From NCBI GenBank assembly GCA_028875075.1, contig JAPPGF010000036.1, forward strand, positions 62,001 to 126,000: 64,000 nucleotides of DNA, in the 5' to 3' direction. Below, one piece after another: positions 44,718 to 53,530 of this stretch. The DNA comes from Gemmatimonadota bacterium. Its GTDB lineage: Bacteria > Gemmatimonadota > Gemmatimonadetes > Longimicrobiales > Gaopeijiaceae. The position numbers and the translations under genes are program-made. The stretch's first letter is position 1, and each line of letters begins with the position of its first letter. The notes beneath the pieces were generated by a model. It searched no databases and was not told the DNA's origin. It saw only the letters and a program-made list of their open reading frames with translations.

Positions 44718-45704
44718 CTACGCCACAGCCACGAAGTTCTTCCCCTCCTTCCAGCCCAACTGTATGAGCCAAGCACGGATTCTTGCCCGTGCCCCGAACT
44801 GACCCACTGCCACCACGCAGAAGGCCCCTCGATAAGAGGTAACTTGAGGCGGTGGGATGACCGGCGCGCCGTGGATCTCCTGCCCGAGTTTACGCGGGTT
44901 CAAGTCCACAAACGCGCGAACTTTCACCCCCTCGGCTGTTAGCCTCCGCGAGAACGCCTTGCCTACGGGACCCGCTCCCCAGACCACCACACCGTCCCGA
45001 CCCTTAAGCAGTGATCGGGTGAGGTGGTGCGCCTTACAGCGGCGGAAGGCGTCCGCGTCATACGACCTGTGCGTGCGTGAGAGCCGATTCGGCCGGTCAC
45101 GCCACTCGAGCAGAACTTCGGGTACGGTCCCAAGCCGTCCACCGGCTCTCCACAGCCGAAGAAGTAGGTCGTAGTCCTCCGGCCACCCGTGGTCACGGTA
45201 GCCGCCGACGTTTGCCACGGCTTCTGCGCGCATGAAGAATGTCGGATGTGCGAGCGGGCATTCGACAAACAGGTCCCGCACGAGATCTGCCGGTTCCACG
45301 AGCGCATTAAGCCAGCGCTCGTAGCGGAGAGCGCCGCGCCCGAGACCCGAGCGCGGGATGTAGCGAATACCGCAGCCGCCGAGCACAAGTGTCGGGTCGT
45401 GCTCGGCCAGCTCGCGTTGGCGGGCCAATCTCGCCGGAAGGGCGATGTCGTCCGCGTCCATGCGTGCCAACCATCGTCCCCGTGCCGCGTAGCGTGCCCG
45501 CTCCAACGCGGCAACTAAGCCGAGCCGATCTTGGGTGAACACACGCACACGCGGATCTGTAGTGGCCCAATCTTCGAGTAGCCGCGGCGTGGCGTCACGG
45601 GACCCGTCGTCGACGACCACAACTTCAAAATCGTCATCGGTTTGCCGCACGAGTGAGTCGATACAGGTCGCCAAGTGGTCGGCGCCATCCCGCACGGGAA
45701 GCAA
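44718..45704 (-). CDS. Family 2 glycosyltransferase with C-terminal Rossmann-like domain
   Basis: A 328-residue glycosyltransferase. The GT-A domain shows LLPVRDGADHLATCIDSL, VVVVDDGSRDATPRLLEDW, the DxD site ARMDADDIALPARL, and YRDHGWPEDYDLLLRLW. Residues 230-328 form a second domain starting VVVWGAGPVGKAFSRRL, a nucleotide-binding Rossmann-like turn, seen in some sugar transferases. The TTG start at 45704 is the first common start; eight codons upstream a CTG (45728) would give LSTPSVSV, a typical GT2 opening, and a stop lies just before that. It lies upstream of gyrA. Confidence 0.85.
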   Translation of the reverse strand: MLPVRDGADHLATCIDSLVRQTDDDFEVVVVDDGSRDATPRLLEDWATTDPRVRVFTQDRLGLVAALERARYAARGRWLARMDADDIALPARLARQRELAEHDPTLVLGGCGIRYIPRSGLGRGALRYERWLNALVEPADLVRDLFVECPLAHPTFFMRAEAVANVGGYRDHGWPEDYDLLLRLWRAGGRLGTVPEVLLEWRDRPNRLSRTHRSYDADAFRRCKAHHLTRSLLKGRDGVVVWGAGPVGKAFSRRLTAEGVKVRAFVDLNPRKLGQEIHGAPVIPPPQVTSYRGAFCVVAVGQFGARARIRAWLIQLGWKEGKNFVAVA

Positions 45705-45744
45705 AACGGAGACAGACGGCGTGCTCAGTGTCTAACTGACTCCT

Positions 45745-46027
45745 CTATTGAGGAAGTGACGCCAATTCGGTGATGAGCAGCTGTTCGACCGGAACTAGCG
45801 TAAAGAGTGCGTCCGGGTGCTCGTGGCTCGCCCACACCGTCCGGGGCTCCGAGCCGAGCGTGCGCGTCCCCGCCGGGGGACTTGAGATTACCGACCAGTC
45901 AACCGTTCCCGGTCCACTCCCCCGTCGCCGTGTCCGGGGCGTCCATCGATATCACCATGTTCGCTCGGTGTGCCCTAGGTCCCGGCACGCCGAACACTAC
46001 GTCAGACACGACCGTCTGGGCTCCCCC
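45745..46027 (-). pseudogene. Decayed hypothetical gene
   Basis: Two adjoining frames on the minus strand look like protein: GGAQTVVSDVVFGVPGPRAH followed by ANMVISMDAPDTATGEWTG, then, in another frame, DWSVISSPPAGTRTLGSEP and HPDALFTLVPVEQLLITEL. A one-base shift near 45910 would join them into one C-terminus. No family is recognised and no start is seen, so it is a remnant or a sequence-error-split small gene. It fills most of the gap between the GT2 and the M16 pair. Confidence 0.35.
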
Positions 46028-46088
46028 ATAGAGCTACGGTACGCCAGTATGGGCTTGCCCATCGCGCTGGACACTACGAACTCCCGGA

Positions 46089-47624
46089 TCATCGCACGGA
46101 CGGTCCGGCCCTCGGCGAGTGCCCGATACTCGTAGCTTGCCGCGGCCCCAACGGCAGCGTGTCGAAGCGCTCTCCCCAGGACTCCAGAAACAGTGCGGCA
46201 AGCGCCAGCGGTTCGCCGTCCATGTCGATGACACGCACGGGACCGAAGCGTTCTAGCTCGGACTTCAGTTGGGTGCCGTCGCCCACGACTACGAGCACCA
46301 TCCGCTCCGGCAGTAAGTGATCTGTCGCAACTCGCCTGATATCAGAGGCGTCCAGCGCGGCAACTCGATCGCGGTACGTCTCGAGCGCGTCGTCGGGCAG
46401 GCCGAGTAGACGGTTACTGGCGACTTGTCCGGCGATCTGCTGCGGTGTCTCGATCCTTAGCGGGAACGAGCCGATCATGAAGCTCCGTGTTACATTGAGC
46501 TCCTCGGCCGGCACAAGCTCGGTCCGCAGGCGCTCCACCTGGGCGAACAGCTCGGCGATCACGTCCACCACGACTTCGTTTCTCGCCTCGACGGCGGCCT
46601 GCCAGACGCCAAGATCGCGGCGGCGCGTACCCGCAGAGTACGCACCATATGTCCAGCCCCTCTCCTCTCGAAGAATCTGAAACAGGCGGCTGGTCATCCC
46701 GCCACCCAATAGCTCGTTGGCCACCGAGAGGGCGGTCCAGTCAGGGTGAGCACCTGACGCAAGCAGGTGGCCGGCCCGCACAACAGCTTGCACGGATCCA
46801 GGGCGGTGCACCAGCAGGACCTCACGTCGCGGGGTGGGAGGCGTACCATACGCCACTTCAGGAACGGACACCGGTTCCCAGCCCTGGAATGCGGCCTCAA
46901 GGGCGGGTGCGATTTCCTCTGCCGTGACCGATCCGGCTACGACAAATACCGTGTTGATAGGGCGGAACCAGCGGTCGTGGAACGCCTCAAGCGACTGGCG
47001 GTCGATCGTCCGTAGCGTCTCCTCGGTCTCCAGCCTTCCGTAGCCGTGCCCGCCGTAGACCGCACGGGTGAACGCCCGGCTCGCGAGCACGGACGGTCGT
47101 GCCAAGCTTGCTCGGAGCCCGGACAAAGCACGCGTTCGCACGAGCTCAAGCTCTTCTTCGGGGAACATGGGATTCATCACTATGTCAGCCAGCAGTGCTA
47201 GGCCGGTACCCAGGTCGGGCTCCAGCACCGCCAGCGTGACGTTGATCCAATCGGCGGTCGCCGAGGCATCCAACGAGCCGCCGACAAAGTCGATCGCCTC
47301 GGCAATTGAATCGGCGCTACGGCTTGCTGTGCCCTTTGTCAGAAGCTGGGCTGTGAAGGCAGCGAGCCCTACACGGTCCACCGGGTCCATCGCACTTCCG
47401 CCTCCGAGCACCGCCCGAATGGTGACGTAGGGTACCTCGTCCTGTGTGACCACGAGCAAGCGAGCTCCGTTCGCGAGCGTGCGTTCCTCAAACGACGGAA
47501 ACGCTACGTCTTCCGTGGGTAGCGGAAGCGGCGCCTCCTGCTGGGCGGACGCCGGGACAGCCACTACCAAGATCAGAGTCACGAAAGCTGCGGCCGAAGC
47601 GGGAGCCATCATTGCGTCTTTCAC
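46089..47624 (-). CDS. M16 peptidase-like subunit, non-catalytic partner
   Basis: A 511-residue exported protein (signal peptide ending VPASAQQ). M16 fold: RTLANGARLLVVTQDEVPYV, then AAFTAQLLTKGTASRS where active M16 proteins have HxxEH; the zinc site is absent. The second half has LLGGGMTSRLFQILREERGW with the Arg and Tyr that bind substrate in the active subunit's partner. This is the normal division of labour in two-gene M16B proteases. Its ATG overlaps the stop of the active subunit. Confidence 0.92.
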   Translation of the reverse strand: MKDAMMAPASAAAFVTLILVVAVPASAQQEAPLPLPTEDVAFPSFEERTLANGARLLVVTQDEVPYVTIRAVLGGGSAMDPVDRVGLAAFTAQLLTKGTASRSADSIAEAIDFVGGSLDASATADWINVTLAVLEPDLGTGLALLADIVMNPMFPEEELELVRTRALSGLRASLARPSVLASRAFTRAVYGGHGYGRLETEETLRTIDRQSLEAFHDRWFRPINTVFVVAGSVTAEEIAPALEAAFQGWEPVSVPEVAYGTPPTPRREVLLVHRPGSVQAVVRAGHLLASGAHPDWTALSVANELLGGGMTSRLFQILREERGWTYGAYSAGTRRRDLGVWQAAVEARNEVVVDVIAELFAQVERLRTELVPAEELNVTRSFMIGSFPLRIETPQQIAGQVASNRLLGLPDDALETYRDRVAALDASDIRRVATDHLLPERMVLVVVGDGTQLKSELERFGPVRVIDMDGEPLALAALFLESWGERFDTLPLGPRQATSIGHSPRAGPSVR

Positions 47625-49021
47625 CTCCCCGTTGCGGCCGCGGGCCGGGCGATTACAACGGTCTGGTTGTCCGATGTCAGATATGTTCGCGCGACACGCC
47701 GGAGATCCTCCAGCGTGATTGCCTCGTAGCGCTCGACTTGGTTATTGACCCGAAACGGATCGCGATAATGGAGCTGCGCAGCCTGCAGCAGGTTGCCCTT
47801 CGACTGCACGCGAAGTCGACTAGTGACGGCGTCGGCCCGCTCTTGATTCTTGGCCTTCCGCAGCTCGCGGTCGGTTATACCCGCCTCTTGGAGCGTGACG
47901 ATCTCGGCCGCCACGAGCTCCTCGATGCGTTCGACCTCGACGCCCACATTGGGGATCGCTCCGATCGTCAACATCCCCCCACCGAGTCGGTCTCTATTGA
48001 ACGCGGCTATCGCTAGGGCGGCCTGCTCGTCTTGGACTAAACGCCGCTCCAGCCGGCTGCTCTCGCCGCCGCTGAGCACTCCCACCAACAAGTCGAGCGC
48101 GTAAGCGTCCGGATGATCGGCAGGCGGGGTATTGTAAGCCATCCAGATCCGGGGAAGCTGGGCCAAAGGATCGGGCAGCTCCAGCCGCCGTTCGCCGTCG
48201 GTACGCGGTGTTGTAGGAACCGGCGGAAGCGACGGCACCTCCGTACCCCGAGGGATCGCCCCAAAGTACTCCTCGGTAAGCGTACGAACCTGCCTCGGGG
48301 TCACGTCGCCCACAACCGCCAGCACTGCGTTGTTGGGCACGTAATACCGCTCGTAGAAATCCAGCGCGTCACCGGCGGTCGCAGCGTCCAGATCGTCCAT
48401 GGTGCCGATCGTAAGATGCCGATACGGCGGGTAATCCGTCGCCAGCGTGTCCAGCGCAAGCTGGGCGTGCGCGTATGGCTGGTTGTCGATCCGGAAGCGC
48501 CGTTCCTCCTTCACCACCTCTCGCTGCGTCTCTAGGCCGCGTTCGGTTACGACGAGTCGGTCCATACGCTCGGCGTGCGCCCAGAGGGCAAGGTTGAGTC
48601 GGTTGGCGGGCAGAATCTCAAAATATGCGGTGCGATCGTTATCGGTCGTCCCGTTCAGCACGCCGCCGGCCTGCGTGATAAGCCGATCGAACTCGCCGTC
48701 GTCCAGATTCTCGGTTTCTTCGAACAGCAGGTGCTCGAACAAGTGGGCGAAACCACTACGTCCTGTCGGTTCGTGCGCGCTCCCGACGTAGTACCACATC
48801 GATACCGCTACGACCGGCGTCGAGTGATCCTCGGATACGATCACGTGGAGCCCGTTGGCTAGCGTGAACGTGTCGATCGGTATAGGGGACAGCCTGAAAT
48901 CGGTCTGAGCAGCAACCGAGCCTGCATGTGTCAGGACTGCGACGGTGACAACGAGGCCCAAAGGGTATACGCCCCGCGGGCGCAGTGCGGAGCGGCATGG
49001 ACGCCCAGAGCGCTTACGCAT
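47621..49021 (-). CDS. M16 family zinc peptidase, catalytic subunit
   Basis: A 466-residue exported zinc protease. The ATG at 49021 precedes MRKRSGRPCRSALRP and a hydrophobic signal segment (LGLVVTVAVLTHAGSVAAQ); GAGG lies upstream. Family opening IDTFTLANGLHVIVSEDHST is followed by HLFEHLLFEETEN, the inverted HxxEH zinc motif, and the third ligand region ETQREVVKEERR. A periplasmic peptide-degrading role is likely. The start of the downstream partner overlaps its stop by four bases. Confidence 0.94.
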   Translation of the reverse strand: MRKRSGRPCRSALRPRGVYPLGLVVTVAVLTHAGSVAAQTDFRLSPIPIDTFTLANGLHVIVSEDHSTPVVAVSMWYYVGSAHEPTGRSGFAHLFEHLLFEETENLDDGEFDRLITQAGGVLNGTTDNDRTAYFEILPANRLNLALWAHAERMDRLVVTERGLETQREVVKEERRFRIDNQPYAHAQLALDTLATDYPPYRHLTIGTMDDLDAATAGDALDFYERYYVPNNAVLAVVGDVTPRQVRTLTEEYFGAIPRGTEVPSLPPVPTTPRTDGERRLELPDPLAQLPRIWMAYNTPPADHPDAYALDLLVGVLSGGESSRLERRLVQDEQAALAIAAFNRDRLGGGMLTIGAIPNVGVEVERIEELVAAEIVTLQEAGITDRELRKAKNQERADAVTSRLRVQSKGNLLQAAQLHYRDPFRVNNQVERYEAITLEDLRRVARTYLTSDNQTVVIARPAAATGR

Positions 49022-49159
49022 AGTCTGAACCTCACGATTGCCGAACGGACAGTGGGAAACTCCATAATACACTCATGGGGCAGCTACGCGATTACGGCCA
49101 GACCCTGCTCGGGCAAGTACCGATAATTGTCGACCGATTTAAACTACTGGGTTACCCCT

Positions 49160-49471
49160 ATGAACGTGCCACAATTTGAGACAGTGGTGGTGTCGCGGAA
49201 GACCCCAAGTGATGGGCGTCTGCTTATTTCCGAGGCGCTAGCAAGAGATCTGGCGCCGGCGGGTCCCCAGCTTACAGTCGAGTTAAACGGTGTGCTGACA
49301 ACGGCTGAACTCCACAGTATGACGTGTAAGTGTGGGAAGGGCGCAAGCGACAGCGCGGTGCACGTACATCATTTCATCGAGAGCCCCTTGCTGGCGACGC
49401 TCACGCCCGGTATCGAAGTCGTGCTGCGGCTCGACGAAGTATCTTTGGTACTGAGCGTCGACAACGTTTAG
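49160..49471 (+). CDS. Small Cys/His-rich hypothetical protein
   Basis: A 103-residue protein (ATG 49160) with an even mix of beta-prone residues: FETVVVSRKTPSDGRLLISE, QLTVELNGVLTTAELHSM. The middle MTCKCGKGASDSAVHVHHF puts two Cys and three His within 17 residues, a plausible metal site. The end PGIEVVLRLDEVSLVLSVDN is beta-rich. No family is recognised. It lies upstream of bS21. Confidence 0.6.
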   Translation: MNVPQFETVVVSRKTPSDGRLLISEALARDLAPAGPQLTVELNGVLTTAELHSMTCKCGKGASDSAVHVHHFIESPLLATLTPGIEVVLRLDEVSLVLSVDNV

Positions 49472-49624
49472 AGCCTCGGCCGTCGTCCACTTCGATTCTG
49501 CTGGGCCGCCGTATGAACACTGATTCACCGGCCTCGGGAAACAGCCCTGGCCGCGAGTGGAACTGCCTCAGGGGCCTCGCTTGCTCTTGCTGCCCTTACA
49601 TGCGGCCGTTTACCTTTTCCTTCT

Positions 49625-49858
49625 GTGAATTATGTCGACGGAGAGCCCATTACCTTGGAAGTAACCGTTCAAGACAACGAGAGCTTGGAGCGCGCCCTGC
49701 GCCGCTTCAAGCGGAAGGTACAGCGTTCGGGCCTCTACTCGGAGCTCCGTAAGCGACGCTTCTACGAAAAACCGAGCGCGCAGCGTAAACGGAAGCGCGA
49801 AGCGGCCATCCGCCGGGAGCGTCGGCGCCAACGCCGAGGTGTCCGTAACCACAGCTGA
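49625..49858 (+). CDS. rpsU: 30S ribosomal protein bS21
   Basis: A 77-residue bS21. [20 protein letters not shown] is the family core, then [20 protein letters not shown] and a basic C-terminus ([18 protein letters not shown]). The GTG at 49625 adds about a dozen residues before the usual start; the TTG at 49652 may be used instead. No Shine-Dalgarno is seen upstream. bS21 sits next to the anti-Shine-Dalgarno end of 16S rRNA, which is of interest given the many SD-poor genes here. Confidence 0.94.
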   Translation: MNYVDGEPITLEVTVQDNESLERALRRFKRKVQRSGLYSELRKRRFYEKPSAQRKRKREAAIRRERRRQRRGVRNHS

Positions 49859-50071
49859 AACCGCGCGACCATACTGCTCGGGCTCAATGGCGGCCCTCCT
49901 TCCGGGATTCCTGGGGAGGCGCGCCGTTCTTTGGTGAGGGAGTTCAGCGACGAGCCGTGGCCAGATTCGGTGCTTGCGGAAGCCCCATGACACTCCCTGC
50001 TAGGTAGACATGCCCCTCGGGCCGGGTCAGGCCGCCTGAGTTTGGGTGGTAACGGACAGACGATGTTTGGC

Positions 50072-50959
50072 TCAGAGCGGTGCCGGCACTGGCTCTTCGC
50101 CTGACCAGTCGTAGAAACCCAGCCCGGATTTCCGCCCGTATCGTCCCAGAGTAACCATCCGCCGTAGCAGTGGTGGGGGAGCGTAGCGCTGTTCGCGGTA
50201 CTCCCCGAACATGATCTCTGCGATCTTGTGGATGGTATCCAGCCCCACGAGGTCGCAAAGGGCGAACGGGCCCATCGGGTGCCCGCATCCCAACATCATT
50301 GCCCTGTCCATGTCCGACACGTTTGCCACCCCGCGCTCTGCTTGGCGAATAGCATCGAGCATGTAGGGGACCAGAAGCAGGTTCACCACGAATCCAGGGT
50401 TGTCCTTGGCAACGATCGGCACTTTGTCCAGCCGTCTGCCGAAATCAAGCGCGGCATCCAGCGTGTCAGGAGTGGTCGCTATTGTTCGTACAACTTCGAC
50501 TAGTTTCATCACCGGCACGGGATTGAAGAAGTGCAGCCCGACGAAGCGACCGGGCCGGGTACCTGCCGACAGGTCAGTGATCGGCAGCGAGCTGGTGTTG
50601 GACGCAAACACGGTGCGCTCGGCACATACCTCGTGTAGACGCCCAAACAGCTTGCGCTTGGTAGAGAAGTCCTCGACGATGGCCTCGATGACGAGATCGC
50701 GGTCGGCCAGATCAGCCAGAGCGGTGGTGTAGAGGATCCTGCCCTGTGCGGCATCGCGTTCGACTGCCGTCAGTCTATTCTTCTGGACGGCCTTCCCGAG
50801 TGATCCCTCGATCCGCTTCCGACCGCGGGCGAGCGCCCGTTGGTTGATTTCCAAAACTGTCACGCCGAAGCCGGCTCTAGCGGTGACCTCGGCGATGCCG
50901 CTCCCCATGAGCCCGCAGCCCACGACGCCAACTTTCTCGATCGTAACCACGTTCCCCAT
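50072..50959 (-). CDS. 3-hydroxybutyryl-CoA dehydrogenase
   Basis: A 295-residue NAD(P)-dependent enzyme converting acetoacetyl-CoA and 3-hydroxybutyryl-CoA into one another. GAAGGAGG precedes the ATG. The Rossmann fold begins VGVVGCGLMGSGIAEVTARA; FASNTSSLPITDLS and FVGLHFFNPVPVMKLVEVV hold the catalytic His region. C-terminal GHPMGPFALCDLVGLDT is typical. Its upstream neighbour on the same strand is a thiolase, so the two probably form a short-chain acyl-CoA / butyrate or polyhydroxyalkanoate module. Confidence 0.95.
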   Translation of the reverse strand: MGNVVTIEKVGVVGCGLMGSGIAEVTARAGFGVTVLEINQRALARGRKRIEGSLGKAVQKNRLTAVERDAAQGRILYTTALADLADRDLVIEAIVEDFSTKRKLFGRLHEVCAERTVFASNTSSLPITDLSAGTRPGRFVGLHFFNPVPVMKLVEVVRTIATTPDTLDAALDFGRRLDKVPIVAKDNPGFVVNLLLVPYMLDAIRQAERGVANVSDMDRAMMLGCGHPMGPFALCDLVGLDTIHKIAEIMFGEYREQRYAPPPLLRRMVTLGRYGRKSGLGFYDWSGEEPVPAPL

Positions 50960-51126
50960 GAGCTCCTCCTTCTCAGTCGTCCCTGACCACCCAGGATGTG
51001 CCTAGCCATGCCATGGAAGTGCCGCTGAGCTCACGAGTGCCCGCCAGCGGGCAGTGACCCGAGTAGCTGCCCAAGCCCGAGCGTTGCGTCCCCTCGGTCC
51101 CAATGTGGCCTGCCTTGAGCCGCGGT

Positions 51127-52338
51127 TCAGTCGGGCCGTACATCCACCACGATAGCCCCCCCTTGGCCCCCGCCTATGCACGCCGAACCCAGGCCTAGGC
51201 CGCCGCCCCGGCGTTGTAGCTCATGGAGAAGGTGTATGATGATGCGGGTACCGGACGCGGCAAGAGGATGCGTGAGTGCGATTGCCCCGCCATCGACGTT
51301 AGTCTTCGCGGGATCCAACCCCAGCTCCCTCTCGACTGCCTTATACTGGGGCGCGAACGCTTCGTTGACCTCGACCAGATCCATGTCCGTCACACTGAGC
51401 CTGGCCCGCTCGAGCGCGATGCGGGTCGCTGGCGCGGGACCGATTCCCATGACGCTCGGATCCACTCCTGCGAAACCCCAGGAGATCAGACGGCCGAGCG
51501 GGCGGAGCCCGCGCGCCTCCGCCCAAGCGGCATCGGCTAGTACGCACGCAGCCGCCCCGTCACCAATACCGCTAGCATTGCCTGCGGTAACCAATCCATC
51601 CTTCTTGAAATACGGCCTGAGAGTCGCCAGATCCCCTATGGTGGTCTCTGGTCGCATGTGTTCGTCTGCCCGGTACTCAGCCTCCCCCCGGCGCGTGCGC
51701 GCCTTGACGGGCGTAATCTCGGCATCGAGGCGACCCTCGTCCCATGCTCGCTTGGCACGCCGCTGCGACTCCAACGCCACCGTGTCCGCTTCTCGCCGTG
51801 TCACGCTGTAGCGTTCCGCCAAGTTCTCCGCGGTCTGGGCCATCGTCATTCCACAGTGCGCGTCGATCAGAGCCTGCCAGAGCAAATCCTCGAAGAAACC
51901 ACCGGCGTCGCCTAACCTCAGCCTACCCCAGCGTGCGCCCCGCACGACATGCGGTGCCATGCTCATCGACTCGGTGCCGCCACACAGAGTGACATCCGAG
52001 TCGCCCAGCAGGATCTCTTTCGCCCCCTGTACAATGGCTTCGAGACCTGAACCGCAAAGGCGGTTCACCGTGAGTGCGCCCGCTTCCTCTGGCACTCCTG
52101 CACCTAGCGCTACATGACGCGCGAGATAGATCGCGTCGGCCGAAGTCTGAAGCGCGTTGCCGAAGAAGGTGTGGCCGACATCGGCGGCCGTGGCACCTGA
52201 CTCGCCGAGCGCCGCCTGGGCGGCGAACACGCCAAGCTCGGTGGCGGTGAGACTCTTGAGTGATCCTCCGAACGCACCGAATCCCGTTCGTTTGCCGGAG
52301 AGAAAAACGACCTCGCGGTCTTGCCCCTGTGTTCCCAT
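51127..52338 (-). CDS. Acetyl-CoA acetyltransferase (thiolase)
   Basis: A 403-residue biosynthetic-type thiolase. The nucleophile Cys is in VNRLCGSGLEAIVQGAKEI, the second Cys in GSACIGGGQGGA, and the catalytic His in GGAIALTHPLAASGTR. That last motif is GHPLGASG in most thiolases, so Thr and Ala replace two glycines, with His kept. VEVNEAFAPQ is intact. GGAG lies very close to the ATG. It would condense two acetyl-CoA and feed the dehydrogenase downstream. Confidence 0.94.
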   Translation of the reverse strand: MGTQGQDREVVFLSGKRTGFGAFGGSLKSLTATELGVFAAQAALGESGATAADVGHTFFGNALQTSADAIYLARHVALGAGVPEEAGALTVNRLCGSGLEAIVQGAKEILLGDSDVTLCGGTESMSMAPHVVRGARWGRLRLGDAGGFFEDLLWQALIDAHCGMTMAQTAENLAERYSVTRREADTVALESQRRAKRAWDEGRLDAEITPVKARTRRGEAEYRADEHMRPETTIGDLATLRPYFKKDGLVTAGNASGIGDGAAACVLADAAWAEARGLRPLGRLISWGFAGVDPSVMGIGPAPATRIALERARLSVTDMDLVEVNEAFAPQYKAVERELGLDPAKTNVDGGAIALTHPLAASGTRIIIHLLHELQRRGGGLGLGSACIGGGQGGAIVVDVRPD

Positions 52339-52761
52339 GGCTCCGGCTACCCGGCTGCACTTTGTTCGATTCCTCTAGGAATGGCCCCGAGGGCAGGGCG
52401 AGCCGACCGCCGAGCCGGGGCGGTCCGCCCCTAGGCCTCGAACAGCTGGCATAGCCTACGACCTAGGCAAAATCTCCATCCGCTGCGGAATGTCGCGCAC
52501 TGGCCTCTACTGCGGTGCGAGTCCGGGAGGAGCCGCGCGTCTGTTGAATGACCTCAGTACCGGCGTTGACAGTCTGCGCTGTGTGGGCAGCTCGGGCTTC
52601 GCAGATACGGCCGAAGCTCGTCGGAATCAGCTGCTAGTGCGCCTACTGGCCATCTGGCTCGCATAGGCCTTGTTCTGCAGAGTGCTGCAGGGCCACCGAT
52701 AATCCGGCATGCGGAGCCAGCGGTACGGGTAAGCCTGTGCGACGGAGTGCGGAACGCGGGC
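52339..52761. other. Gap between thiolase and lipoprotein gene
   Basis: No coding frame of protein-like composition, hairpin-T terminator or known RNA is seen. It contains the thiolase upstream region and the lipoprotein gene end. Confidence 0.4.
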
Positions 52762-53220
52762 TCAGTCCCGGGGCACCACCATGACAGCTCCGCGGCCCTC
52801 CTCGCGGCTGCCGGTGACCACAAAGGGATAGTTGCCGGGCGGTGCTCCGGCGAACGTCACGACAAACCGCGCCCCCATCTCGACGAGCGGCGGACTGCTT
52901 TCTTGCCAGGAGTCTCGCAGGAAGTCCGCTGCGGGGGCCGGGAGGCTGTCAAGAATGAAGCTGATCACGTGCACCTGCCGGTCACGGGTCACGAACTGGA
53001 CAAGATCCCCCGCGCGTACCGTGACCAGGGCGGGCTCGACACGCTCGCCGTCTTCGGTGCTCTCCAGCTGGACGGTATGCACGGGATCACGCTCGCCCAG
53101 GCCCAGTGAGTCCCGCAGAAACGTATCGGGGAAGAGATCGGGGTTGGTCCGATCGCAGCCGGTCAGCAGGATCGTCAACCCCGTCAGCAAGAGTGTGTCC
53201 GGGCGGACACCACGGATCAT
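52762..53220 (-). CDS. Cupredoxin-like lipoprotein
   Basis: A 152-residue protein. The ATG at 53220 is chosen because it gives a lipoprotein signal (LLLTGLTILLTGC, lipobox LTGC with the lipidated Cys). The mature part is beta-rich in cupredoxin style: EPALVTVRAGDLVQFVTRDR, HVISFILDSLPAPA, then FAGAPPGNYPFVVTGSREEG and a closing GAVMVVP. The classical copper ligands (His...Cys...His) are not all visible, so copper binding is doubtful. It is anchored to the membrane and lies 67 bases below a tiny zinc-ribbon frame. Confidence 0.75.
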   Translation of the reverse strand: MIRGVRPDTLLLTGLTILLTGCDRTNPDLFPDTFLRDSLGLGERDPVHTVQLESTEDGERVEPALVTVRAGDLVQFVTRDRQVHVISFILDSLPAPAADFLRDSWQESSPPLVEMGARFVVTFAGAPPGNYPFVVTGSREEGRGAVMVVPRD

Positions 53221-53287
53221 CAAGGCGGGCGGCGGTCCATCGGAGGTTACTAGGTCCGATGGCAGCGTTGGGGGTCGGCACCGCTGC

Positions 53288-53395
53288 TCATGTTGGGTCG
53301 GCACCACATGCCACACAGAAGCGCCAGCGCACTTCCACTTCTTCGCCGCAGGTATGGCATGGCGCCTTGTGCAGATCTGTCCCCAGAACGGGCAA
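53288..53395 (-). CDS. 35-residue zinc-ribbon micro-protein
   Basis: A very short frame starting TTG after GGAAGGGG: LPVLGTDLHKAPCHTCGEEV followed by RWRFCVACGADP. The two knuckles CHTCG and CVACG, 14 residues apart with an intervening Arg-Trp-Arg-Phe, form a textbook zinc ribbon. It is too short for most gene finders. It precedes the cupredoxin-like lipoprotein on the same strand and may be co-transcribed; it could also be the C-terminus of a longer frameshifted protein. Confidence 0.55.
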   Translation of the reverse strand: MPVLGTDLHKAPCHTCGEEVEVRWRFCVACGADPT

Positions 53396-53530
53396 TAGTC
53401 CCCTTCCGATAGATCTCCGAGGCCGTGAACGGTTCGTTCCAATACACTGGACGGGTGCGTAGGATTCCCTCCCACCAGCGCACGGTGGGAGCAGTTCAGG
53501 GAGTCAAGCGTCGCGGGTGAGGTTCCGCGG

